This document shows positions 7,729 through 15,651 of a stretch of DNA of 16,643 nt, in pieces. Both the position numbers and the translations under genes were made by a program. The number at the start of each line of letters is the position of its first letter. The stretch's first letter is position 1. The notes under the pieces are model-generated. The model was not told the origin of the DNA and made no database searches. It saw only the letters and a program-made list of their open reading frames with translations. Source of the DNA: Acidobacteriota bacterium (lineage in GTDB: Bacteria > Acidobacteriota > Blastocatellia > Pyrinomonadales > Pyrinomonadaceae); assembly GCA_963169175.1 (NCBI GenBank), contig CAUJFK010000270.1:1-16643 (forward strand), written 5' to 3'.

Positions 7729-9129
7729 TCAGCCAGCTTTAGCTCCCGCGAGTTGAAGAAGGGTATCCGCCACTCTCACACTCGACTTTCCGTCGAGTGT
7801 ATTTCCGAACATTTGGGCGATCAAAGTTTTACGCTCCGATCTTTCTGCAGCGGGATTCTCTAAACTCGATCGTAGAAGCTCTCGCATTTCCCGCTCGCAT
7901 TTTGCAAGCCGCACCGCACCACTCGCTGCGACCGGCTTATAATGGTCGAATTCGTAATAGGAACGATAGGAGATCTCTTTTTCGGAGACCGAAGTTGGAT
8001 TATAGGCCACGTTGATCACGGGCTTATCGAACATACACAACTCCAACGAAATCGTGGAGGCAACATTGATCCCGACGGCACAATGCCTCAGGCTGTTCAC
8101 GAGCGCATATGAATCTTCCGCCTTCGGGGTAAATCCCTGTGCTTCCCAGGCGACATTGGGAAACAGGATATCCGTTCGTCGGCGTTTTAGATCGTCAAAT
8201 CGGCCGGTCTGGTCTTTCGGGTACACGCGCACCAGAAGTTGAGGTCGCGGTGTTCCGAGTCCATCCAGCATATCGGCTATCTGCTCAACGATCTCCGGCT
8301 CGCCGGGCATATGATTCGCCATTCCGGTCGAATATAATATGATCGGCCGCGACACGTCGGCCCCGATCAAATCGCAGAACTCATTTCTGCTCAGGTAGAA
8401 CTCTGGTCTGAAATGAAAATCGAATTGCGGCGTTCCCGTTACAAAAACGTTCTCAGGCTTTATCCAATCGTACATCTCAAGCAGTTGTTCCCTGAGGGCT
8501 TGATTCCAGACCAAAAAATAATCATACGGCAGGATGATTCGGCCCTGCGAGGTCAGGTTATCCCAGCTAAAGACGAAAGTAGCGGTTGGAATACCTAGCC
8601 ATTGCGCCGACTGTACAGCCTGGATCGCGTTCCTGCTGTGGATGTGCGAGCCATTAAAAACAAGCGAAGGCCTGACCGACTTATAGAAACCGTCGTAAAC
8701 CTTTCGGTGACTCAAAAGCCGGCTGGCGGACCTTTCGGTTCTGGAAAGCAAGTGGAGTCCCGTCCTGTTGGCCATTGCGATTCCAACGGCCTTTTTTCCA
8801 AAACGTTTGACCTTTTGGCCTGGTGTAAATGCCTCGAGGTCCCTTGTCCGCCAACGGGCCTGAGCAGCTTTCGACCATAGTTGTCGCCCGTGGGCAATAT
8901 CGAGTATTTCTCTTTGAATTCTCACCAACCAAGGTTCCCGAAATTCGGTTAGGGGAAAAATTTGTGTCGCAGAATTGGCCATCAACTCGCGACAGCTCTC
9001 AGGCGGAGTTACCGAGATCACTGAAAGGTTTGCACCACCTGCAAGACGATCCAGAGTACCTGTGAGGCCAAAGTTCCGCAGCACTTCACCCCTCGGAATG
9101 ATCGTGACTATACTCGGTTTCCGTAGCAT
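7729..9129 (-). CDS. GT-B-like glycosyltransferase candidate with SWDNLT motif (paralogue of the gene at 9258-10772)
   Basis: The product is 466 aa and I do not recognise a named enzyme. It lacks the E-x7-E of GT4. Key segments are FSWDNLTS (187-194), YDYFLVWN (202-209), GTPQFDFHF (232-240), LLVRVYP (298-304), and NVASTISLELCMFDKPVINVAY (starting at 355). This order suggests a two-domain GT-B architecture, with a C-terminal nucleotide-binding half resembling CDP-glycerol glycerophosphotransferase or UDP-GlcNAc 2-epimerase-like folds. The neighbouring gene product shares the same motifs at matching spacing, including the C-terminal DHYKPVAASGAV and the ending DGKSSVRVAD. ATG 9129 is the first start in frame; no good ribosome binding site is seen. 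It could transfer a sugar or a polyol-phosphate. Membership in the polysaccharide locus is firm, the reaction is not. Confidence 0.85.
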   Translation of the reverse strand: MLRKPSIVTIIPRGEVLRNFGLTGTLDRLAGGANLSVISVTPPESCRELMANSATQIFPLTEFREPWLVRIQREILDIAHGRQLWSKAAQARWRTRDLEAFTPGQKVKRFGKKAVGIAMANRTGLHLLSRTERSASRLLSHRKVYDGFYKSVRPSLVFNGSHIHSRNAIQAVQSAQWLGIPTATFVFSWDNLTSQGRIILPYDYFLVWNQALREQLLEMYDWIKPENVFVTGTPQFDFHFRPEFYLSRNEFCDLIGADVSRPIILYSTGMANHMPGEPEIVEQIADMLDGLGTPRPQLLVRVYPKDQTGRFDDLKRRRTDILFPNVAWEAQGFTPKAEDSYALVNSLRHCAVGINVASTISLELCMFDKPVINVAYNPTSVSEKEISYRSYYEFDHYKPVAASGAVRLAKCEREMRELLRSSLENPAAERSERKTLIAQMFGNTLDGKSSVRVADTLLQLAGAKAG

Positions 9130-9257
9130 TGAGTTCTGAGTTGAGCAGCGACCTTCGCAATTACGATCACGTCAAAAGCGATGGTCGGTTCTCCGACCAT
9201 TCCGACATCTGAAGAAACGTTCGGTCCGCAAAAACTGAGTCAATTCCGATCGGCTGT
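9130..9257 (-). other. only sizeable intergenic gap (128 bp); hairpin, no clear promoter
   Basis: This is the largest non-coding gap in a window where most genes overlap or lie within about 45 nt. It separates the two SWDN-motif paralogues. It contains one perfect hairpin (9181-9200), listed separately. On the minus strand there are TTGACT- and TTGACG-like hexamers, but neither has a convincing -10 element at proper spacing, so I do not call a promoter. Confidence 0.6.
9181..9200 (-). terminator. small hairpin, possible weak terminator or attenuator
   Basis: A perfect 8-bp inverted repeat (ATGGTCGG / CCGACCAT) with a 4-nt loop lies 57 nt after the stop of the upstream gene. On the minus strand it is followed by CGC and then only four T residues, so it is a poor intrinsic terminator. 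It could cause partial termination, pausing or mRNA processing between the paralogues. An 8-bp stem of this kind is expected about once by chance in a window this size; only its location in the single real gap makes it worth listing. Confidence 0.35.
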
Positions 9258-10772
9258 CTACACGTCAAAAGGACGCGAGGATGCCGTATCAGCAAAACTC
9301 CGCACTGCCTCCGCCATACGCTCACCGCAGCGGCCGTCAGTAAATCCGCAAACGTGTTCGACAACCCATTTTCGCCCTTCGCGATGAAGATGAGGATTCT
9401 CTAAATAATTTCTGATCGCACTCCCCATCTCTTCAAAATCATTTACAAGCCAGACGCCCCCAGATTCTGCGATAGGTTTGAAATGCGGCCAGCTGTGATT
9501 AACGTCTTTTATGAGCTGCTGATCGAATTGGCCCGGCTGCGGGTCGAAATCAAGATTCACCACAGGCGTGTCAAAGATCGAAGCGTCGACGGTTACGGTC
9601 GAAGAAAGGTTAACGACAACGGCGGCGTACCTGAACGTGTTGACCCATTCTGCGATCTGCTCCACATCCTGCGTGCGCCTCGTAAGCTGCTTTCCAGCGT
9701 TCGTTGATTCCTGTAGCCGGACACGCGGCCCAAACCGATCAAAAAGCTCGCGCATCTCGGCGTTATCATGAATCGGGTGAGGCCGGACGAGAAGTTGAAC
9801 ATCGCCGAGACTTCCCTCTGAAACCTTCTTGGCCAGATAAACCGCTCCGTGATGTTCTTTGAGAAAGTTAGGTGAACCAACGGCATATACAATTATTGGT
9901 AATTTCGGATCCAAGCCCTGCTTTCGACAAAACTCTTCTCGACTTTCGCAAAAGCGATCCTGATAAAACACATCGAACTGCGGAGGACCGATGACGTATA
10001 TCGGCTTCTTACGCGAATCTGGATAAAAATCGAGAAGCTCCTGCTTGACCTTCTCGTTCCAAACGATGTAAGCGTCATAGCTAAAGACCATACGATTCTT
10101 TGTGGTGACGTTGTCCCATGAAGGAATGTAAGCCAGCGTTGGAATGCCGAACTTTCGTGCCGCGGCATAAACGGCAGGCTGTTCGAATTGGAAAGGTCCA
10201 GTGAGCAAAAGTACTGTTGGCCTGTTTGACCGAAAACGCCGTTCAGTTTCGCTGGAACGCGGATATGCAAGAAGGAGCTTCTCTAAATTGTGCTCGATCG
10301 CACGTTCCGACCGCAGCATGGCTAGGAGCTTTGCCGGTACCTTAAGTGCACGTATAGAATATCGATAATTCTTGTTCCGAACGTGCTCCATCATGCTCAG
10401 CCGGCTGGCAGGTAGATATCTATAATCCCATACAAACTCATTCAGGCGTCGTAAATAGTTGTGCGGCACCTCCCGGAACGCCCGCACCGTCGGAAACGAT
10501 GCAACCTGGGCGTTGACATCATCCCAACTCTGCCGCCCGTCTGTATCGGAGAAGGACGACGCCCAAATTTCAACGTTACCCGACTTTACCAACCCGGACA
10601 AAAACCCCGTGTGAAGGTATACCCTATCAACAAGAAGGGACGTTGAAAGCAGCAAATAGCGGTGCCGTTTTCCATTCCCGTTTCGGTTGGCTGGTGCGGG
10701 ATCTATTATTATTCCGCGCATGCGGCCATTCGAATCTAGATTCACTTTCGAGGAATACGAAGTGCCTTGCAT
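9258..10772 (-). CDS. GT-B-like glycosyltransferase candidate with SWDNVT motif (paralogue of the gene at 7729-9129)
   Basis: The product is 504 aa from the first ATG. It shares the motif order of the next gene: PSWDNVTT (217-224), YDAYIVWNEKVKQELL (232-247), IGPPQFDVFY (261-270), ESREEFCRKQGLD, LLVRPHP (327-333), NLSSTVTVDASIFDTPVVNL (starting at 388), HFKPIAESGGV (430-440) and TDGRCGERMAEAV near the end. It lacks a GT4 E-x7-E motif. The H-P pair in LVRPHP resembles the phosphate/nucleotide-binding region of glycerophosphotransferase and epimerase-like GT-B proteins. A glycosyl- or polyol-phosphate transferase role in glycan assembly is inferred. ATG 10772 overlaps the upstream dioxygenase by 31 nt; ATG 10721 would leave a 20-nt gap and remove a polar, poorly conserved leader. 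Neither start has a clear ribosome binding site. Confidence 0.85.
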   Translation of the reverse strand: MQGTSYSSKVNLDSNGRMRGIIIDPAPANRNGNGKRHRYLLLSTSLLVDRVYLHTGFLSGLVKSGNVEIWASSFSDTDGRQSWDDVNAQVASFPTVRAFREVPHNYLRRLNEFVWDYRYLPASRLSMMEHVRNKNYRYSIRALKVPAKLLAMLRSERAIEHNLEKLLLAYPRSSETERRFRSNRPTVLLLTGPFQFEQPAVYAAARKFGIPTLAYIPSWDNVTTKNRMVFSYDAYIVWNEKVKQELLDFYPDSRKKPIYVIGPPQFDVFYQDRFCESREEFCRKQGLDPKLPIIVYAVGSPNFLKEHHGAVYLAKKVSEGSLGDVQLLVRPHPIHDNAEMRELFDRFGPRVRLQESTNAGKQLTRRTQDVEQIAEWVNTFRYAAVVVNLSSTVTVDASIFDTPVVNLDFDPQPGQFDQQLIKDVNHSWPHFKPIAESGGVWLVNDFEEMGSAIRNYLENPHLHREGRKWVVEHVCGFTDGRCGERMAEAVRSFADTASSRPFDV

Positions 10773-11653
10773 TGTTCAGCGGATAGCAAAGCCGGATCGA
10801 AGTCAGCCGGAAAACGGATCAGGTCCTTTGATTGTGAAGCCGGCGACGTATACATGCATGTAAACATTAGCCGATCTCCCGTCCGTGCTTCGCCTCCCTT
10901 GTGATACCCACGGGTATCCGCAAAAATGATCGTTCCCTTTTTCCCAGTGCATACCCTCCAATCGGCACGGGGATAGGCCGCTTCCATATGAGCGTCAGAT
11001 GTTCGACGGACGTTGCCTTCCATCATGAATTCCGGTTTAAGCGAAGCGTGGATTCCTTTCGGATGGGTTCCTGGGGCGTACGTAAACGGTCCCGTTCCCG
11101 CTTCCACATCATCAAGATAAACAAAAGCCTTGACGATGAGTTTATCCTCCCGATCAAAATGCCAGAGTTGTGATTCCCGCAAAACACTCATTGAAGCCGC
11201 CGTATACCAGATGTTGTAATAGCGAAGCCGAGCCTTCATTTTGAGATAACCATTGGCGATTGTCAGAAACTTTTCGTTCAATCCCATTCTTGCAAACACG
11301 CATTCGGCATCGAAGATCGGCTCACTTCCTAATAGTTCCAGATTGAACGTTTTTTGCCCAACAGTAAGGTCACTTTCAACGTTGGCCTTTAGGGCTTCAA
11401 TCTCGACTCGTTTCGCTACACGGAGCCTCTCCACCTCGCTATAGAAATCAACGATCGATCCATAATCTAAAAAATCTTCTATACGGGCGATAGCAACACC
11501 ATCGGAGTTCAACCTTCGAACAATTTGTGCTGAGTCACAATCCCTATACTTATGGGAACGGATTAGGTACTCCAAGGTAGGCGCCAGATTCGATCCATAC
11601 CGCCAGAACGAACGCGTTGCCCGAATCGCACTTATCCGTTTTCGAAGGGTCAT
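10742..11653 (-). CDS. PhyH-family Fe(II)/2-oxoglutarate-dependent dioxygenase
   Basis: The product is 303 aa. The double-stranded beta-helix signature is visible: the first two iron ligands in QLWHFDRED (H165-x-D167), then KAFVYLDDVEAGTGPFTYAPGTHPKG (from residue 175), typical of phytanoyl-CoA dioxygenase-like proteins, and the distal ligand in RGYHKGGEARTGDRLMFT (H251) with R257 placed to bind the 2-oxoglutarate carboxylate. These enzymes hydroxylate or otherwise oxidise an unactivated carbon using O2 and 2-oxoglutarate, releasing CO2 and succinate. Here the gene lies 27 nt after the Wzt gene and overlaps the next gene if that one starts at 10772, so the substrate is probably the glycan, its lipid carrier or an attached group. 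ATG 11653 fits the family length. All three metal ligands are present, so it is probably active. Confidence 0.9.
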   Translation of the reverse strand: MTLRKRISAIRATRSFWRYGSNLAPTLEYLIRSHKYRDCDSAQIVRRLNSDGVAIARIEDFLDYGSIVDFYSEVERLRVAKRVEIEALKANVESDLTVGQKTFNLELLGSEPIFDAECVFARMGLNEKFLTIANGYLKMKARLRYYNIWYTAASMSVLRESQLWHFDREDKLIVKAFVYLDDVEAGTGPFTYAPGTHPKGIHASLKPEFMMEGNVRRTSDAHMEAAYPRADWRVCTGKKGTIIFADTRGYHKGGEARTGDRLMFTCMYTSPASQSKDLIRFPADFDPALLSAEQCKALRIPRK

Positions 11654-11680
11654 CTGAAGTCTATTCCAGATTTAAAATCA

Positions 11681-13030
11681 CTACGATATGACTTTTGAGT
11701 CAGTGAACACGCCGTCGGCCATTTGCTTTCTGCCACCGTTAAATCCCATGCTTCCTTGAGCCGTTGTACTTCCTCCGACCGACACTTTAACTTGCGCATC
11801 AATGGGCTCTAAGGTCCATTCGATATTTGGGTCAATCACCCCCCGGCTAGTCGTGTCAAAGTCATTCCGCACCTCAAGAACGTGGCGCTCTGACTCGGTC
11901 CTTCCACGCAAACTGATTAGCTTAAAGAATATTGAATAGAGCCCTGGACTTAACCACAAAGGCGGCACCGAAAGGCGCAACCGGAACAAACGGTTCGTCT
12001 CCTTCAAGCCAAGTTGCTTCGCGGAAATTCTGTTATGAACGATCTGCTGACCAGAATCATTGTGAATAATGAAGATAATTGCTTGTTCATCAAGATTAGA
12101 ACATTGAAGACTCACCGAAACGTCAAAACGGTCTCCGAGTTCGTGAGCGATCGTAGCGGCGGGATTGACCTGCACACCAAAAATTTTGGAAGTGGTACCT
12201 TCGTTCGATGCTATCTGCTCCAATGAAGAGATTTCCGTATGTCCCAAAACGTATCTGTTGATGCATTCTGAAACACTGCCCTCAAACGTGACCGAACCAT
12301 CTCTCAGCAAGAGTCCTTTGGCACAAAGAGCGAGTACTGCACTCATGTTGTGGCTCACGAAAAGGACGGTTCTTCCTTCACGTTTGCCAACCTCCTCCAA
12401 CTTCCCCAAGCACTTTTTCTGAAACTCTGCGTCGCCGACGGCGAGAACCTCGTCGACTATCAATATTTCGCTCTCCAAATTAGCCGCTACTGCAAACGCG
12501 AGCCGTACATACATGCCTGATGAATATCTCTTCACCGGGGTGTCAATATAGCGTTCTACTCCACTGAAATCCACGATTTCATCCAGCTTGCGGTCGATCT
12601 CACGCTTGCGCATACCGAGGATGGAACCATTCAAATAGATGTTTTCGCGCCCGGTCAGCTCGGGGTGAAATCCCGTCCCGACCTCAAGCAGGCTTGCGAT
12701 CCGTCCCTTGATGCTGATTGACCCTGTTGTCGGAGCGGTGACGCGCGAAAGAAGTTTCAATAGAGTGCTCTTCCCAGCCCCATTTTGCCCAATGATCCCA
12801 ACGGCTTCGCCCTGTGCTATTTCGAAGTTGATGTCCTTCAAACTCCATACTACATTGGACTTGCTTCGTGTTTTCCGGTCATTCACTTCGCTAAGCGTAA
12901 GGAAAGGATCGTCCTTTTTTAATATCTTCGTTACGAACCAGCGCTCGATGTCCCGGCTGATAGTTCCAGTTCCGATCTGTCCGATCTGATACGCTTTCGA
13001 GAGGTTTTCAACCTTTATTGCTGCGTTCAT
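11681..13030 (-). CDS. wzt: polysaccharide ABC exporter ATPase with C-terminal glycan-recognition domain (Wzt)
   Basis: The product is 449 aa. The ATPase part has Walker A GQNGAGKST (81-89), the signature RYSSGMYVRLAFA (168-180), Walker B ILIVDEVLAVGD (189-200) and the H-loop FVSHN (224-228). The order, and phrases such as LLEVGTGFHPELTGRENIYLNG, match the Wzt/TagH class that exports O-antigen or teichoic acid. After about residue 265 there is a roughly 180-residue beta-rich extension. This is the position of the Wzt C-terminal carbohydrate-binding domain, which in studied O-antigen systems recognises the modified non-reducing end and couples chain termination to export. It overlaps the Wzm gene by ATGA (13027-13030). 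A Gly-rich, low-complexity tail (from about residue 425) follows the domain. Export of lipid-linked glycan across the inner membrane is strongly supported. Confidence 0.96.
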   Translation of the reverse strand: MNAAIKVENLSKAYQIGQIGTGTISRDIERWFVTKILKKDDPFLTLSEVNDRKTRSKSNVVWSLKDINFEIAQGEAVGIIGQNGAGKSTLLKLLSRVTAPTTGSISIKGRIASLLEVGTGFHPELTGRENIYLNGSILGMRKREIDRKLDEIVDFSGVERYIDTPVKRYSSGMYVRLAFAVAANLESEILIVDEVLAVGDAEFQKKCLGKLEEVGKREGRTVLFVSHNMSAVLALCAKGLLLRDGSVTFEGSVSECINRYVLGHTEISSLEQIASNEGTTSKIFGVQVNPAATIAHELGDRFDVSVSLQCSNLDEQAIIFIIHNDSGQQIVHNRISAKQLGLKETNRLFRLRLSVPPLWLSPGLYSIFFKLISLRGRTESERHVLEVRNDFDTTSRGVIDPNIEWTLEPIDAQVKVSVGGSTTAQGSMGFNGGRKQMADGVFTDSKVIS

Positions 13031-13887
13031 ACGGTATCGACGAATGTCCTCTCCGTTTTATTAAAAGTGACGACGCCGAGCACAAAGGTCCCTAACGTGA
13101 ATAGGACACTGTAGCCAAGACTAGTTAACGTGATCGAACCCTGGCCGAGAAGACCAAGCCGAAATGCTTCAATGATAGCGGTCATCGGATTGAGCTCAAG
13201 CCAGAAACGGTATTTTTCCGGAGCTGCACTCAGCGGGTATATTACGGTCGTTATGTACATCAAGAGTTGTACACCGAACTGGACCAGGAAGCTAAGGTCG
13301 CGATACTTGGTCGTCATAGCCGTGATGATCAGCCCAAGCCCAAGACCGAGCATAGCCATTAGCAAAACCAGCAGCGGAAACAGCAGGATCGCCCAGGTCA
13401 CACTGAATGAACCGCCGACCGCCGCGTAGTACATCATCATTCCGACAAGCAATAGCATCTGGACGCCGAACCGGACAAGGTTGCTTGTCACTATGCTGAG
13501 AGGCATTATGAGCCGAGGGAAGTAAACCTTTCCGAATATATTGGCGTTGTCTTTGAAAACAGTACTTGTCTTTGTAATGCACTCGGAAAAATAATTCCAG
13601 GCCGTTATACCAGCGAGATAGAAGAGCGGCTGCGGCAAGCCGTCCGTGCTAAGGCCGGCAAGATTACCGAAGATGAAGGTAAAAATGATCGTCGTAAACA
13701 GCGGTTGAAGAAAGAACCAAAGCGGCCCCAGGATCGTCTGCTTGTAGAAGGCGACGAAGTCCCGCTTGACGAACATTAGAAGCAGGTCCCGATAGCGCCA
13801 TACCTCCTCCAGCTTGAGATCAAACAAGGAGGACCTGCCTTCGATCACCAGATCCCATTCCTCAGTTATCCTTCTGGCATTTTCCAT
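13027..13887 (-). CDS. wzm: polysaccharide ABC exporter permease (Wzm)
   Basis: The product is 286 aa, the usual length of ABC-2 type permeases of polysaccharide exporters. The cytoplasmic N-terminal region carries the typical gate-helix stretch VWRYRDLLLMFVKRDF followed by YKQTILGPLWFFLQPL. About six membrane segments are visible near residues 56-78, 86-100, 128-156, 163-191, 199-219 and 256-275, and ELNPMTAIIEAFR (231-243) precedes the last one. It forms a homodimeric channel that works with the Wzt ATPase encoded immediately downstream. Its ATG directly follows the TAA of the asparagine synthetase-like gene without a spacer, and its stop overlaps the Wzt start, so the three proteins are probably translated in a coupled way. 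No strong ribosome binding site is visible. Confidence 0.95.
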   Translation of the reverse strand: MENARRITEEWDLVIEGRSSLFDLKLEEVWRYRDLLLMFVKRDFVAFYKQTILGPLWFFLQPLFTTIIFTFIFGNLAGLSTDGLPQPLFYLAGITAWNYFSECITKTSTVFKDNANIFGKVYFPRLIMPLSIVTSNLVRFGVQMLLLVGMMMYYAAVGGSFSVTWAILLFPLLVLLMAMLGLGLGLIITAMTTKYRDLSFLVQFGVQLLMYITTVIYPLSAAPEKYRFWLELNPMTAIIEAFRLGLLGQGSITLTSLGYSVLFTLGTFVLGVVTFNKTERTFVDTV

Positions 13888-15651
13888 TTATTTAGAACCA
13901 GCCGACATTCTCGTCGCGATGTTGGCAGGCAGAGAAGCCAATCCAAGGCTGATCCATTGCCACACGTAAAAACTGTTGTCAGATCCGTTTTTCAAGAAAC
14001 TATCCAGATCAGATTCGACATTTGGCCGAGAAAGCCACGACGCAAACGGCCCGCTTAGCGCACACTCGACCATGTCACTGGTCCACTTCCGCAGAGGTCC
14101 GCGAAGCCATTCTCGCTGCGGCGTCTGCAACGCTCGTTTCGGCGATTGACTGACCCGTTCGGGCAACAGATCATGAACAATATCGCGAAGCATTCTTTTA
14201 GTTATTCCATTTGATATCTTTCGCCCTACAGGCTGCCGCATGGCAAGCTCAAACAATCGATGGTCAAGGAACGGTTCTCGCAGTTCTGTGGATGAGCGCA
14301 TGGATATTCGATCGTTGAACCGCATCGCTCTTGGTATTTTGGTGAACCGAGCGTCACGGTACTGAAGGTTGCGAACGCTGTCGTTGAAAGGTCGTGGGCA
14401 ATCGGGAAGTCTTGCCAATTGCCTAAATTCAGGCGAAAGGCATTCGGGCCTGACAGGACTGTTCGTGACGCCCTGGACCGTCGGTGCTTGGTGGCCGTTG
14501 GCCGCGGCCTGATAGTAATCATACCCGGCCCACTGTTCGTCCATTCCGTTTCCGTCCAGCAACACGATCACGCCGCGCTTTCTGGCCCCTTCAAATACCT
14601 TTGCATAAGCCAGTGTTGGAATTCCGCCGAAGGGTTCATCCTGATGTACATAGATATCTGCGGCAAGACTCGGGACTTCTTCCGGCCTGAGAGTGCAGAC
14701 CACAAGTTCATGTTTCGTCCGGGCCAGCATCTCACGGACCCACGGCGTTTCGTCATATTCGGCCGCGCCGGTCGCAAATGTGAATGCTTTGACATTACTG
14801 TCGGCTCCCTGGACCTCATGCACAAGCCCCAGGAGGGTCGACGAGTCCAGGCCGCCGCTAAGGTTGATCCCAACAGGAACGTCAGACCGGAACCGAAGGT
14901 TGACGCTTTCCTTCATAAGATCGAAATACTCAAGGCCGACCTTATCTTCATCTCGAGCATCGACATTGTCGCCGACCGCTTCCGCCAAGTCATACCATTT
15001 CGAAACCTGAACATGCCCGGCTCGCCATTTAAGAAAGTGGCCGCCCTGCAAAGAATAAATATCCTTCCAGAAGGTCTCGGTCGAATGGTCGTAAAACCCA
15101 GAACTTAGGTACGTGGCCCACGCAGATTCGTTCGCCTGACGCTCAACTCCCGCAGCGTGGAGACCTTTGATCTCACTTGCAAACAGAAAATTACCTTTCG
15201 CGTCCGTGTGGTAATAAAAAGGTTTCACGCCAAATCGGTCACGGGCGGCAAAAGCGGTCTTTTCGTTCTCGTCCCACACGACGAATGAGAACATTCCAAT
15301 AAGTCGGTGCAAGCAGGCCACGCCCCATTTCTCATATGCGGCGATAAGTACCTCGGTATCTGATCGGCTACGGAATCGGAATTCCCCCTCAAGCTCAATC
15401 CGGAGCTCGAGATAGTTGTAGATCTCGCCATTCAGGACGGCGACATAACGGCCGCTATGTGACCTCATCGGTTGCGAGCCCGCCTCGGATAGGTCGATGA
15501 TGCTCAAACGATTATGGCCGAGTCCGGCGAGGCTTTTCGGATCAACGTAGATCCCTTCCCCATCCGGCCCCCGATGCCGCTGAGACCGCACCATGGCGTC
15601 GAGATGGTCTCGCTTCCAATTACTGCCAAGAATACCCGCTATTCCGCACAT
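13888..15651 (-). CDS. asnB: AsnB-type glutamine-hydrolysing asparagine synthetase / amidotransferase
   Basis: The product is 587 aa from the ATG that exposes Cys2 (MCGIAG), the class II glutaminase nucleophile. The frame is open further to 15813, but that extension would bury the Cys. AAGGGA lies 8 nt before the chosen ATG. The glutaminase domain has RHRGPDGEG (25-33), NRLSIIDL (47-54), NGEIYNY (74-80) and D98 in SRSDTE. The synthetase domain has the PP-loop SGGLDSS (265-271) and DGNGMDEQWAGYDYY (366-380). Housekeeping AsnB normally has GEG[AS]DE at that place, so this is a variant subfamily. In surface-glycan loci such enzymes can amidate uronic acid or amino-acid carboxylates (WbpS is a known O-antigen example); free asparagine synthesis is the alternative. 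It overlaps the upstream methyltransferase by 13 nt and abuts Wzm. Confidence 0.93.
   Translation of the reverse strand: MCGIAGILGSNWKRDHLDAMVRSQRHRGPDGEGIYVDPKSLAGLGHNRLSIIDLSEAGSQPMRSHSGRYVAVLNGEIYNYLELRIELEGEFRFRSRSDTEVLIAAYEKWGVACLHRLIGMFSFVVWDENEKTAFAARDRFGVKPFYYHTDAKGNFLFASEIKGLHAAGVERQANESAWATYLSSGFYDHSTETFWKDIYSLQGGHFLKWRAGHVQVSKWYDLAEAVGDNVDARDEDKVGLEYFDLMKESVNLRFRSDVPVGINLSGGLDSSTLLGLVHEVQGADSNVKAFTFATGAAEYDETPWVREMLARTKHELVVCTLRPEEVPSLAADIYVHQDEPFGGIPTLAYAKVFEGARKRGVIVLLDGNGMDEQWAGYDYYQAAANGHQAPTVQGVTNSPVRPECLSPEFRQLARLPDCPRPFNDSVRNLQYRDARFTKIPRAMRFNDRISMRSSTELREPFLDHRLFELAMRQPVGRKISNGITKRMLRDIVHDLLPERVSQSPKRALQTPQREWLRGPLRKWTSDMVECALSGPFASWLSRPNVESDLDSFLKNGSDNSFYVWQWISLGLASLPANIATRMSAGSK

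Noticed and set aside
9130..9257. Sigma-70 type promoter in the intergenic gap
   Set aside because: TTGAC-like hexamers occur, but no matching -10 box at 16-18 nt was found.
14419..15108. 229-aa plus-strand ORF
   Set aside because: Antisense to asnB, which has all catalytic motifs; no domain seen in the plus-strand product.
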